DNA of 64,000 nucleotides from Streptomyces sp. CB01635 (GTDB lineage: Bacteria > Actinomycetota > Actinomycetes > Streptomycetales > Streptomycetaceae), in assembly GCF_002803065.1 (NCBI RefSeq), contig NZ_NNBL01000003.1, positions 1,199,461-1,263,460 of the forward strand, given 5' to 3'. How positions within the stretch are numbered: position 1 is the first letter of the stretch; each line of letters begins with the position of its first letter. The notes beneath the pieces were generated by a model, which worked only from the letters and a program-made list of their open reading frames with translations, was not told the DNA's origin and did not search any database. Position numbers and translations under genes: made by a program. Shown here piece by piece: positions 34,224-42,820 of the stretch.

Positions 34224-36035
34224 GTGGCAAGGACAACCGCTGAGTCGGCCGCCGCACGTCGGGGTCGTTTCCGTGAGCCGGGACCGCGCTACAAGTGGAT
34301 CGCGCTCTCCAACACCACGCTGGGCGTGCTGATCGCGACGATCAATATGTCGATCATGCTCATCGCGTTGCCGGACATCTTCCGGGGGATCGGCGTGGAC
34401 CCGCTGCAGCCGGGCAACACCAGCCTGCTGCTGTGGTTGATCATGAGCTACATGGTGGTCACCGCCGTGCTGGTGGTCAGCTTCGGTCGCCTCGGTGACA
34501 TGTACGGCAGGGTCCGGATGTACAACATGGGGTTCGCGGTGTTCACCGTGTTCTCGGTGCTGTTGTCGGTGACCTGGATGCACGGCACGGCGGGCGCCCT
34601 GTGGCTGATCGGGATGCGGGTCCTGCAAGGCGTCGGCGGGGCGATGCTGATGGCGAACTCCAACGCCATCCTCACCGACGCCTTCCCCGCCCGTCAGCGC
34701 GGCCTCGCACTCGGGCTGAACCAGGTGGCGGGCATCACCGGATCGTTCATCGGCCTGGTCCTCGGGGGCCTGCTCGGCCCCGTCAACTGGCATCTGGTGT
34801 TCCTGGTGTCCGTACCGTTCGGCCTTTTCGGCACCGTGTGGGCGTACCTGAAGCTGCACGACACGGGCGTACGGGCAGGGGCCCGGCTCGACTGGTGGGG
34901 CAACCTCACCTTCGCCGTGGGCCTGATCGCCGTACTGGCCGGCATCACCTACGGCATCCAGCCCTACGGCGGCGCCATCATGGGCTGGGCCAACCCATGG
35001 GTGATCGCCGCGATCGCCGGTGGCGTGGCGGTACTCGTCGTCTTCTGCGTGGTGGAGACCAAGGTCCCCGAGCCGATGTTCCACCTGTCGTTGTTCAGGA
35101 TCCGCGCGTTCACCGCGGGGAACGTGGCCAGTCTGCTGGCGGCGCTCGGGCGCGGCGGCCTGATGTTCATCCTGATCATCTGGCTGCAGGGCATCTGGCT
35201 GCCCCGCCACGGCTACGGCTTCGAGCAGACCCCGCTGTGGGCCGGCATCTACATGCTTCCGCTGACGGTCGGGTTCCTCGTCGCGGGGCCCTTCTCCGGC
35301 TGGGCTTCCGACCGGTTCGGGGCCAGGGCCTTCGCCACCGGGGGAATGCTGCTGGCCGCCGCCACCTTCCTGGCGCTCCAGGCGCTGCCCGTCGACTTCA
35401 GCTATCCGATGTTCGCCCTCGTCCTGCTGCTGAACGGGCTCGGCATGGGCCTGTTCGCGGCACCCAACCGGGCGGCCATCATGAACAGCCTGCCGCCCGA
35501 CCAGCGGGGGGTGGGCGCCGGGATCAGTACCACGTTCCAGAACTCGGCCACGGTGCTCTCCATCGGCATCTTCTTCTCCCTGATGATCGCGGGCCTGTCC
35601 AGCGCCCTGCCCGCCGCCCTCAACCACGGCCTGACCGCCCAGGGGGTACCCGCCGCCGACGCCGCCAAGGTCGCGGCCCTCCCGCCGGTCGGCGTGCTGT
35701 TCGCCTCGCTCCTCGGTTACAACCCGATCCAGACCCTGCTCGGCCCGCACGTACTCGCTCAACTGCCCCCGGGCCACGCCCACTACCTCACCGGACGCGG
35801 CTTCTTCCCGGAGCTGATCTCCCAGCCGTTCGCCGACGGCCTGTCCGTGGCCTTCGGCTTCGCGATCGCCGCGTGCGTCGTCGCCGCCATCGCTTCTCTG
35901 TTGCGTGGCGGCCGCTATATCTACGACGACCGGACCCTGCCCAAGCCCGTCACGCTCCCGGCGCCCGCCCCTCCTCCCCAGACGTCCACGCTCCCTGAGG
36001 CTCCCCCGCCGACGCACCGATCCGAGGGGCCGTGA
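34224..36035 (+). CDS. DHA2-type MFS multidrug exporter
   Basis: A 603-residue, 14-helix major facilitator protein. Motif A-like GRLGDMYGRVRMYN (about 94-107), motif C-like GLNQVAGITGSFIGLVLG in helix 5 and NTTLGVLIATINMSIMLIALP in helix 1 identify the DHA2 drug:H+ antiporter group. Residues 560-603 are a Pro-rich, disordered tail. The GTG at 34224 follows GGGAG by nine bases. It overlaps the MarR gene, so efflux and repressor are expressed together. It probably exports a drug or a secondary metabolite; the drug range cannot be predicted. Confidence 0.9.
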   Translation: MARTTAESAAARRGRFREPGPRYKWIALSNTTLGVLIATINMSIMLIALPDIFRGIGVDPLQPGNTSLLLWLIMSYMVVTAVLVVSFGRLGDMYGRVRMYNMGFAVFTVFSVLLSVTWMHGTAGALWLIGMRVLQGVGGAMLMANSNAILTDAFPARQRGLALGLNQVAGITGSFIGLVLGGLLGPVNWHLVFLVSVPFGLFGTVWAYLKLHDTGVRAGARLDWWGNLTFAVGLIAVLAGITYGIQPYGGAIMGWANPWVIAAIAGGVAVLVVFCVVETKVPEPMFHLSLFRIRAFTAGNVASLLAALGRGGLMFILIIWLQGIWLPRHGYGFEQTPLWAGIYMLPLTVGFLVAGPFSGWASDRFGARAFATGGMLLAAATFLALQALPVDFSYPMFALVLLLNGLGMGLFAAPNRAAIMNSLPPDQRGVGAGISTTFQNSATVLSIGIFFSLMIAGLSSALPAALNHGLTAQGVPAADAAKVAALPPVGVLFASLLGYNPIQTLLGPHVLAQLPPGHAHYLTGRGFFPELISQPFADGLSVAFGFAIAACVVAAIASLLRGGRYIYDDRTLPKPVTLPAPAPPPQTSTLPEAPPPTHRSEGP

Positions 36036-36526
36036 TGACCTCCCCCACCTCCCCCACCTCCCCCTCCGACCACGAGCAGTCGGTGGAGATCGCCGAGCGG
36101 CTTCGTGCCGCGATCCAGCAGCTCCTCCCCGAACTGCGCGCCCAAGGAATGCAGAGCCAGCTCACCCCCAGTCGGCTGGCCGCACTCGCGGCGCTCGCCG
36201 CTCACGGGCCGCTGCGCATCAGCGACCTCGCCACGCGCATGGGCATCGCCCTGTCCACCGTCTCCCGCATGGTGGACCTCCTCGACGGCTTCGGATGGAT
36301 CGAGCGCGACGCGGACCCGAAGGACCAGCGGGCCACCTTGATCGCCCTCAACGACGCAGGTCAGGCTCTCCTGCACGCCACGCGCCGCCAGGCAGCCACC
36401 CGCCTCGCCGAGCGGATCGACCAGCTCACCCCAGGCCAGCAGCGCTCGCTGCACGATGCCCTACCGGCGCTGGACGCTCTCACCGAACAGCGGCCCGGCG
36501 AACCGCCGAGGATCAGCCGACGCTAG
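36035..36526 (+). CDS. MarR-family transcriptional regulator
   Basis: A 163-residue winged-helix regulator. The DNA-binding core is LTPSRLAALAALAAHGPLRI, SDLATRMGIALSTVSRMVDL and the wing DGFGWIERDADPKDQRAT. The ATG at 36035 overlaps the MFS stop by one base (TGATG) with GAGGGG five bases upstream; GTG at 36032 is possible. The first 15 residues are Thr/Ser/Pro-rich. It probably represses its own operon through the box at 34183-34192, and a phenolic or drug ligand would release it. Confidence 0.9.
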   Translation: MTSPTSPTSPSDHEQSVEIAERLRAAIQQLLPELRAQGMQSQLTPSRLAALAALAAHGPLRISDLATRMGIALSTVSRMVDLLDGFGWIERDADPKDQRATLIALNDAGQALLHATRRQAATRLAERIDQLTPGQQRSLHDALPALDALTEQRPGEPPRISRR

Positions 36527-36549
36527 GCGCCCTTTCGCAGGCGGACCCG

Positions 36550-37692
36550 TCAGTGCCGGTCCGGCCGAGCGGCCGGTGTGCGCTGGATGGCGATGACGGC
36601 GGCATCGTCGCCGAGATGTCCTTGGCAGTGGGCGAGGAGGTCCCGGCGGAGGCGATCCAGGAGTGCTTCCGGGCGGTTCTCGGCCCACTGCTCGACTCGC
36701 TGCGCCAACGGGAAGAAGACCCCGTTCTCATCGCGGGCTTCCGTGACCCCGTCGGTGTAAAGGATCAGGGTGTCACCGGCGTCGAAGGCGAACTCTTCGA
36801 CGGGAAACTGCGCGGCCGGCAGCGCGGCCACGCCGAGGGGCGGGGCCGGGTGGGCGGTGGTGAGAGTACGGACGTGGTGCTCGTGCAGCAGTAACGGCGG
36901 GGGATGTCCGCAGCAGGTCATGCGGGTCATGTGCCCGTCATCGGGGATTTCCAGGAGCAGGGCGGTGATGAAGTGCTCGTCGATCCCGTCCTCCGCCTCG
37001 ACGAAATCGGTGAGGTAACGGGACACGCTCCGGTCCAGGGCGCCGGCGAGCGCGGGCAGCGTGGCGTGCTGGTCGGCGACCACGCGGAACGCACCGAGCA
37101 GCTGCGCCGACTCGCCGACCGCGGACAGCCCGTGTCCCCGTACATCACCGATGATCACCCGTACGCCGTCGTCGGTGCCTGTCGCCGTGTAGAGGTCACC
37201 GCCGATCACGGCCTCGTCCTCCGCCGCCAGGTACAGCGAGGCGATCCGCAACGGGCCGATTCGGTGGGGGAGCGGCCGGAGCAGGGCCTTCTGCGCGGCC
37301 TCGGCCACGGAGCGCACTTTGGCCAGCTCCCGTTTGCGGTGCTCACGCACGCGGCAGAAGAACGCGATCAGGGCGGAGAGCACGGTGAGGGAGAAGACCT
37401 GCACCATCACGTTGCGCGTGGTCAGGACGCCGAAATGGATGCCGATGAATATCTGGGCCCCAATCGCCAGGGCCCCGATGAATGCCGTCAGGCGGGGTCC
37501 GGCGAAGGAGGCGGTGAGCGCGGGGGCCACGACGAGTAGCGGCCCCAGATGCACGTCGGCCGGCACCAGGATGTCGACGACCGTGATCACCACGATGAGC
37601 GCGAGCGGAAGCATCACCAGCGCGTGACTCGGCTGCCACCGCTGCCACAGACCTCCCAGGCGCCGCCGTAGGCCCACCCATCCACTGTGCAC
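36550..37692 (-). CDS. Membrane-anchored SpoIIE/PP2C-type serine phosphatase
   Basis: A 380-residue protein. Residues about 25-110 hold four membrane helices (ALVMLPLALIVVITVVDILV and following). Residues 135-370 form a SpoIIE/RsbU-type PP2C domain: AVIGGDLYTATG and IIGDVRGHGLSA provide metal-binding acidic residues, MTCCGHPPPLLL is the central strand and LILYTDGVTEARD carries the last aspartate. Such phosphatases dephosphorylate anti-anti-sigma factors, but no anti-sigma gene is adjacent. The GTG at 37692 has GAGG directly before it, so an internal start is possible. Confidence 0.88.
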   Translation of the reverse strand: MHSGWVGLRRRLGGLWQRWQPSHALVMLPLALIVVITVVDILVPADVHLGPLLVVAPALTASFAGPRLTAFIGALAIGAQIFIGIHFGVLTTRNVMVQVFSLTVLSALIAFFCRVREHRKRELAKVRSVAEAAQKALLRPLPHRIGPLRIASLYLAAEDEAVIGGDLYTATGTDDGVRVIIGDVRGHGLSAVGESAQLLGAFRVVADQHATLPALAGALDRSVSRYLTDFVEAEDGIDEHFITALLLEIPDDGHMTRMTCCGHPPPLLLHEHHVRTLTTAHPAPPLGVAALPAAQFPVEEFAFDAGDTLILYTDGVTEARDENGVFFPLAQRVEQWAENRPEALLDRLRRDLLAHCQGHLGDDAAVIAIQRTPAARPDRH

Positions 37693-37818
37693 CCTCGGCG
37701 GGCGGCGTGGGTGTCGAGAGGCTCCTCACATGTGGAGATTGCACAGGGTGACGACTCTCGGGGACCGCACCGTCCGCGTCCAGACGTCCCGCTGTTCCAC
37801 CTCGTAGAGTCCGGGGCC

Positions 37819-39195
37819 ATGGTGAACGTCTCGATCGTGTTGTTCACGTCCGACCTTCGTGTGCATGACCATCCGCCGCTGCGGGCGGCGCTCCGGGCGT
37901 CGAGTGAGGTGGTGCCGCTGTTCGTACGGGACACGGGGATCGCGTCCGTCGGGTATGCGGTGCCCAATCGGGAGGCGTTCCTCGCGGACTGCCTCGGTGA
38001 TCTCGACGCGGCGTTGCGCGCGTGCGGTGGGCGTCTCGTGGTGCGGTCGGGGGACGTCGCCGATGCCGTGGCCGGGGTCGCGGCCGAGACCGGCGCGGAC
38101 GAGGTGCACATGGCGGCCGGCGTCAGCGCTTACGCGCAGCGGCGCGAGGAGCGGCTGCGGAACGTGCTGGAGGCGCAGGGGCGGAGGCTGATCGTCCATG
38201 ACGCGGTCGTGACCGCGGTGGCGCCGGGCGCCGTCACCCCGGCGTCGTCGGACCACTTCGCCGTGTTCACCCCGTACTTCCGGCACTGGTCGGCGCAGCG
38301 TCTGCGCGATGTCCTCGCGCCGCCGCGCACGATCCGGGTCCCGGACGGCGTGGCCACGGAGGAGGTGCCGTCACACGCGCGGGTCTCCGGGACCTCCCCG
38401 GGCCTCGCGGCGGGCGGGGAGAGGGTGGGCCGTGAACAGCTGACCGCGTGGCTGCGGCACGGTGTCGGAGGCTACGAGGACGGGCACGACGACCTGCCCG
38501 GCGACGCGACCTCACGTCTGTCGCCCCATCTGCACTTCGGCACGCTGTCCCCGGTCGAGCTCGTCCAGCGGGCGCGCCGCGCCGGCGGTCCGGGCGCCGA
38601 CGCGTTCGTACGTCAGCTCGCCTGGCGCGACTTCCACCACCAGGTCCTCGCCGCGCGCCCGGCCTCCGCGGCGCACGACTACCGCACCCGCCACGACCGC
38701 TGGCGCTCCGAACAGGCCGCGGCCCGCGACATCGAGGCATGGCGCGAGGGGCGTACGGGCTATCCCGTGATCGACGCGGCGATGCGGCAACTGCGTCACG
38801 AGGGCTGGATGCACAACCGCGGCCGCCTCCTGACGGCGAGCTTCCTCACGAAGACGCTGTACGTCGACTGGCGCGTCGGCGCCCGCCACTTCCTGGACCT
38901 CCTGGTCGACGGCGACATCGCGAACAACCAGCTCAACTGGCAGTGGATGGCGGGGACGGGCACCGACTCGCGCCCCAACCGCGTCCTCAACCCCGTGACG
39001 CAGGCGAAGCGTTACGACCCGGACGGCGCGTACGTGCGCTGCTGGGTGCCGGAACTAGCGGGCCTCGCCGGGCCCGCTGTGCACGAGCCGTGGAAGCTGT
39101 CCGGACCCGAGCGCGCCAAGTACGCGTACCCGGACCCGATCATCGAACTCGCCGAAGGGCTCGAGCGATTCAAGCGGGCGCGAGGGCGGGACTGA
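37819..39195 (+). CDS. phr: Deoxyribodipyrimidine photolyase (cryptochrome/photolyase family)
   Basis: A 458-residue flavoprotein that repairs UV-induced pyrimidine dimers with blue light. The N-terminal antenna domain starts SIVLFTSDLRVHDHPPLRAA; the C-terminal FAD domain has QLAWRDFHHQVL, YPVIDAAMRQLRHEGWMHNR, the FAD-binding DGDIANNQLNWQWMAGTG and SRPNRVLNPVTQAKRYDPDG. These are class I CPD photolyase signatures. The ATG at 37819 begins the antenna fold; the open frame upstream adds unrelated residues. It is alone on its transcript, divergent from the PP2C gene. Confidence 0.92.
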   Translation: MVNVSIVLFTSDLRVHDHPPLRAALRASSEVVPLFVRDTGIASVGYAVPNREAFLADCLGDLDAALRACGGRLVVRSGDVADAVAGVAAETGADEVHMAAGVSAYAQRREERLRNVLEAQGRRLIVHDAVVTAVAPGAVTPASSDHFAVFTPYFRHWSAQRLRDVLAPPRTIRVPDGVATEEVPSHARVSGTSPGLAAGGERVGREQLTAWLRHGVGGYEDGHDDLPGDATSRLSPHLHFGTLSPVELVQRARRAGGPGADAFVRQLAWRDFHHQVLAARPASAAHDYRTRHDRWRSEQAAARDIEAWREGRTGYPVIDAAMRQLRHEGWMHNRGRLLTASFLTKTLYVDWRVGARHFLDLLVDGDIANNQLNWQWMAGTGTDSRPNRVLNPVTQAKRYDPDGAYVRCWVPELAGLAGPAVHEPWKLSGPERAKYAYPDPIIELAEGLERFKRARGRD

Positions 39196-39427
39196 GCGCG
39201 CTGGTTGCGCGGCCCGCGTCAAGGGCCTCTTTCAGGCGGGCGAGGGACGAAGCTGTTGGTGCGGGCGGCGTATGCGGCGTGTCCGGGGCGCTCGGCCGCG
39301 TGCCGTAGTTCCAGGAGAGGTTTTCCGCTGCCCCTGACCAGCGGGTAGCTCATCGTGAGCGGGGCGAGAGAGCGACGGCGGCCGGGTGCGGAGCGTGTGC
39401 CGCGTGGAAAACTCGTCCGGATCAGGA

Positions 39428-39434
39428 CCAATCC
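39428..39434 (+). promoter_or_regulatory. CCAATCC element, candidate -35 upstream of sigK
   Basis: The motif CCAATCC lies about 60 bp before the sigK start. It resembles the -35 hexamer CCATCC reported for mycobacterial SigK promoters and recurs before the molybdenum oxidoreductase at 41081. The downstream bases give only a weak match to the -10 CCGAAT. Autoregulation is plausible but not proven. Confidence 0.35.
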
Positions 39435-39493
39435 GCCGGCCCGCCCGCTACGCATTACCGGTGTCCCGCCGTTGCCTCCCGGAAGATCGCCAC

Positions 39494-40078
39494 GTGAACC
39501 GAATCGCACCCCTTGGGGCGTCCCCCGTGCCGGAGCCCGATCTCCAGGCACTGATGGGGCGGACCGCCAAGGGCAGCCAGGAGGCATTCGCCGCCGTCTA
39601 CGACCGGGTGGCCGGGCCGGTGTTCGGCGTGGTGCGCAGCGTGCTGCGCGACCACGCCCAGTCCGAAGAGGTGGCCCAGGAGGTCCTGATCGAGGTGTGG
39701 CGCAGCGCCGCCCGCTACCGACCCGACCGCGGTACGGCCATGAACTGGATACTCACCCTCGCCCACCGGCGGGCCATCGACCGGGTCCGATCGGTCGAGG
39801 CATCGGCCGCCAGGGAGCGGCAGGCCGCCCTCCTGGACCGCACCCCCGAGTTCGACGAGGTGACCGAACAGGTGGAGCACCGCCTCGAACGCGAACAGGT
39901 ACGCCGCTGTCTGCGCGGCCTCACGGAGCTCCAGCGTCAGTCCGTCACGCTGGCCTACTACCGCGGACTCACGTACCGGGAAGTGGCCGAGCTGCTCGCG
40001 CTGCCTCTCGGCACGGTCAAGACGCGCCTGCGCGACGGTCTCATCCGCCTGCGTGACTGCCTGGGGGTGAACGCATGA
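39494..40078 (+). CDS. sigK: SigK-type (ECF19) RNA polymerase sigma factor
   Basis: A 194-residue extracytoplasmic-function sigma factor. Region 2 spans about residues 28-95 (AFAAVYDRVAGPVFGVVRSV, EVAQEVLIEVWRSAARYRPD and TAMNWILTLAHRRAIDRVR). Region 4 has LTELQRQSVTLAYYRGLTYR and EVAELLALPLGTVKTRLRDG. GTG at 39494, seven bases after GGAAGA, aligns with the family. The rskA gene overlaps its stop by four bases. In mycobacteria SigK is held by RskA and drives fasciclin-domain proteins; a fasciclin gene is also in this locus. Confidence 0.92.
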   Translation: MNRIAPLGASPVPEPDLQALMGRTAKGSQEAFAAVYDRVAGPVFGVVRSVLRDHAQSEEVAQEVLIEVWRSAARYRPDRGTAMNWILTLAHRRAIDRVRSVEASAARERQAALLDRTPEFDEVTEQVEHRLEREQVRRCLRGLTELQRQSVTLAYYRGLTYREVAELLALPLGTVKTRLRDGLIRLRDCLGVNA

Positions 40079-40827
40079 CGAACGCCGATGTCCACACGCT
40101 GACCGGCGCCTACGTGCTCCACGCGCTGTCCGAGGACGAGCGGGCCGCCTTCGAGCGCCACCTCGTGGCCTGCGAGGCCTGTACTCAGGAGGTCGCTGAA
40201 CTGGATGCCACGGCAGGCAGGTTGGGGCTTGCCGTCAGTGAGACGCCGCCGCCCGCGCTCAGGGCCCGGGTCATGGGACGGATCCCCAATGTCCGCCAGG
40301 AGTCGCCCCTCCCGAAGCCGCCCTCGCGCGGTGGCGGGAACCCGGGGCGGGGACGCCGGGCCTCGCGCTGGGCGCTCGCCGCGTGCCTGGCGACCGCCGC
40401 CGGTCTTGGCGGCGTCGCGGTGTGGCAGCACGAGGAGGCACGGGACGCGCGCGCCGAGGCCGGCGCGGAGCAGCGGCGGTCGGCCGAGCTCGCGGCAGTC
40501 CTGGGGGCGCCCGACGCCAAGGCCGGCACCGCGCGTCTCGGCGACGGCGCGAGTGGCACGGTGGTCGTCTCCAAGAGCCGCGACAAGGCGGCATTCGTGT
40601 CGTCCGGCCTGGCCGCACCGCCGTCCGGCAAGGTTTACCAGCTGTGGTTCGCCGACGGCGGAACGATGCGTCCGGCCGGACTCCTGGACCCCGCCTCGCG
40701 GTCGCAGGCCGTCCTGTTGGACGGTCCCGTCGACCGGGCGTCCGGCATGGGCATCACCGTCGAACCGGCGGGCGGATCTCCCAAACCCACCTCCGCGCCG
40801 GTGGCCCTGATGAACTTCCCTGCCTGA
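40075..40827 (+). CDS. rskA: Anti-sigma-K factor RskA
   Basis: A 250-residue membrane protein. The cytoplasmic N-terminal anti-sigma domain has the zinc-type HxxxCxxC motif in FERHLVACEACTQEV (about 27-41). A membrane helix follows (WALAACLATAAGLGGVAVW, about 100-118). The extracytoplasmic C-terminal domain has the RskA features KVYQLWFADGGTMRPAGLL and AVLLDGPVDRASGMGITVEP. The start overlaps the sigK stop by four bases (ATGA), so expression is coupled. It holds SigK inactive until signal-triggered proteolysis. Confidence 0.93.
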   Translation: MTNADVHTLTGAYVLHALSEDERAAFERHLVACEACTQEVAELDATAGRLGLAVSETPPPALRARVMGRIPNVRQESPLPKPPSRGGGNPGRGRRASRWALAACLATAAGLGGVAVWQHEEARDARAEAGAEQRRSAELAAVLGAPDAKAGTARLGDGASGTVVVSKSRDKAAFVSSGLAAPPSGKVYQLWFADGGTMRPAGLLDPASRSQAVLLDGPVDRASGMGITVEPAGGSPKPTSAPVALMNFPA

Positions 40828-40839
40828 CCGTCCATGGCA

Positions 40840-40867
40840 CCGGCGAGGCATGGAAATGCCTCGCCGG
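40840..40867. terminator. Hairpin terminator after rskA
   Basis: Perfect 12-bp stem CCGGCGAGGCAT (40840-40851) and ATGCCTCGCCGG (40856-40867) closed by the stable GGAA tetraloop. It starts 13 bases after the rskA stop and separates sigK-rskA from the molybdenum oxidoreductase/fasciclin genes, which should then have their own promoter. Confidence 0.85.
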
Positions 40868-41080
40868 AACTGTCTTGAGCGGGCGCAGGCACGTCCCTGT
40901 CCTCTCCATAAGCAATTCCTGGCGCGCGGGACCACCGGATCGGTCCGCTGTCCGCCGGTCGACAAAGGGACTTGTTCCGCGGGGCCCCGCAGTACAAGGG
41001 GACCGCGACGCCCCGTTCATTCGTACCCGCGAGCCCTTCGGATTGGTCGGAAAGAAATTCTCCCTCGATCGAGTGAGAGG

Positions 41081-41109
41081 CCAATCCGAACCCGGCCACT
41101 GCTCCGGAT
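41081..41109 (+). promoter_or_regulatory. Candidate SigK promoter before the molybdenum oxidoreductase
   Basis: CCAATCC (41081-41087), a 16-base spacer, then CCGGAT (41104-41109) resembles the mycobacterial SigK consensus CCATCC-N16/17-CCGAAT. The transcript would begin about 41115-41117, at or beside the in-frame GTG of 41117, implying a leaderless message. The CCAATCCGAA part also pairs with TTCGGATTGG (41037-41046) as a 10-bp inverted repeat, which could be a separate regulator site. Confidence 0.45.
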
Positions 41110-42754
41110 GACCGGTGTGAGTACAGAAGCGAAGACATCAAGTCACCCCCGTGGGTGGCGACTTGTCGGGCTCGGTGCGTTGATCGGCCTCCTGGCGGGC
41201 TACGCCGCGCTCGCGACGGCCGAGCTCGTGTCTGCCGCGGTACGTCCCGAGTCGAGTCCCGTCGTCGCGGTGGGCGGGGCGGCGATCGACCGCACGCCCG
41301 CAGGCGTGAAGGACTGGGCGATCCGCCACTTCGGCACGAACGACAAGCTTGTCCTGCAACTGGGCATCCTCGGCGTCCTCACGCTTCTCGCACTCGTCCT
41401 CGGCGTGGTGGCGGCACGGCGCCGGCGGATCGGCTCGGCGGGCGTCCTCCTGTTCGGCGTGGTCGGGGCCCTCGCCGCGACCGGCCGGCCCGACTCCACG
41501 AGCGTCGCCGACGCCCTGCCGTCGGTGGCCGGAGCCGTGGTGGGAGCCGGGCTTCTGTACTGGCTCTCCGGGCGCCTGCAGCCACGTAGGAGTGAGACTC
41601 CCGTCGGCCAAGGTGCGACGGCGCCCGCGGAGGCAGAGCCCGCTCGCGGCGAGGAGGAGGCGGGCTGGGACCGGCGGGGGTTCATTGTCGCGGCGACTGC
41701 GGCCGCGGCCGCGTCGACCGGGCTCGGCCTCCTGGGCCGCTCCCTGAACGGTTCGCAGGGCGAGAACGCCGTCGCCTCCCGCCGCCGGATCACGCTGCCC
41801 GCGCCCGCCTCCGCCGCCGTACCCGTACCCAAGGGGGCCGCGCTGCGGATCAAGGAAGTCAGCCCGTTCATGACGCCCAGCAAGGACTTCTACCGGGTCG
41901 ACACCGCGCTCGTGGTGCCCAAGGTCGACGCGAACGCGTGGCGGCTGCGGATCCACGGCAAGGGCGTCGCCCGCGAGACGACCGTGTCGTTCGCGGAGCT
42001 GCTGCGCATGCCGCTCATCGAACGGAACATCACGCTCGCCTGCGTCTCGAACGAGGTCGGCGGCCCGTACGTCGGCAACGCGCGGTGGATCGGCGTGCGC
42101 CTGGCCGACCTCCTGCGCCGGTGTGGCGTCGAGCCGCCGTCGAAGGGCGGGCCCGCCGACCAGCTGGTCGCGCGCTCCGTCGACGGAATGACCATCGGCA
42201 GCCCCGTCGAGGACGTCATGGACGGACGCGACGCGATGCTCGCCCTCGGGATGAACGGTGAGCCCCTGCCCTTCGCCCACGGTTTCCCGGTGCGCATGGT
42301 GGTTCCCGGCCTGTACGGGTTCGTGTCCGCCTGTAAATGGATCCACGACATCGAACTCACCACGTTCGACGACTACGACCCGTACTGGGTGAAGCGGCAC
42401 TGGGCGCGCAGGGCGCCGATCAAGACGCAGTCCCGGATCGACACCCCAAAGCCGTTCGCGCGCCCCGGGGCCGGAACGGTCATGGTCGCCGGAGTGGCCT
42501 GGGCCCAGCACCGCGGGATCGACAAGGTCGAGGTCCGTGTCGACGACGGGCCCTGGCGGCTGGCGGATCTGGCCGCCGAGGACACCACGGACACCTGGCG
42601 CCAGTGGTCCTTCCCCTGGAAGGCCGCGTCGGGCGGTCACACCCTGACCGTCCGGGCCACGGACCGCACGGGCGAGACCCAGACGGAGAAGCGGACCCGC
42701 ACCATCCCCGATGGGGCCAGTGGCTGGCATTCGGTGGTGGTCACCGTGGACTGA
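41108..42754 (+). CDS. Membrane-anchored molybdopterin (YedY/sulfite-oxidase-type) oxidoreductase
   Basis: A protein of about 548 residues. Residues 1-165 hold four membrane helices (LVGLGALIGLLAGYAALAT, LVLQLGILGVLTLLALVLGV, VLLFGVVGALAAT and VAGAVVGAGLLYWL). An internal Tat-like WDRRGFIVAATAAAAA follows, at about 195. The extracytoplasmic domain is a sulfite-oxidase-fold: SPFMTPSKDFYRVDTALVVP, the molybdenum-ligand cysteine in ITLACVSNEVGGPYV, and FPVRMVVPGLYGFVSACKWI, with a C-terminal Ig-like dimerisation part. ATG at 41108 or GTG at 41117 starts the gene; the latter fits the candidate promoter. Likely a SigK-regulated respiratory or repair reductase/oxidase; substrate unknown. Confidence 0.88.
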   Translation: MTGVSTEAKTSSHPRGWRLVGLGALIGLLAGYAALATAELVSAAVRPESSPVVAVGGAAIDRTPAGVKDWAIRHFGTNDKLVLQLGILGVLTLLALVLGVVAARRRRIGSAGVLLFGVVGALAATGRPDSTSVADALPSVAGAVVGAGLLYWLSGRLQPRRSETPVGQGATAPAEAEPARGEEEAGWDRRGFIVAATAAAAASTGLGLLGRSLNGSQGENAVASRRRITLPAPASAAVPVPKGAALRIKEVSPFMTPSKDFYRVDTALVVPKVDANAWRLRIHGKGVARETTVSFAELLRMPLIERNITLACVSNEVGGPYVGNARWIGVRLADLLRRCGVEPPSKGGPADQLVARSVDGMTIGSPVEDVMDGRDAMLALGMNGEPLPFAHGFPVRMVVPGLYGFVSACKWIHDIELTTFDDYDPYWVKRHWARRAPIKTQSRIDTPKPFARPGAGTVMVAGVAWAQHRGIDKVEVRVDDGPWRLADLAAEDTTDTWRQWSFPWKAASGGHTLTVRATDRTGETQTEKRTRTIPDGASGWHSVVVTVD

Positions 42755-42820
42755 CCGCTGCGCCGATCTCGGCGCACGACCTGAACTCAGCACCCTCACC
42801 ACACCTTTCAAGGAGCAGAA

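Noticed and set aside
33918..36017. A 699-codon minus-strand frame opposite the DHA2 exporter
   Set aside because: The Gly/Asp/Gln/His-rich sequence has no domain and mirrors a clear membrane-protein gene.
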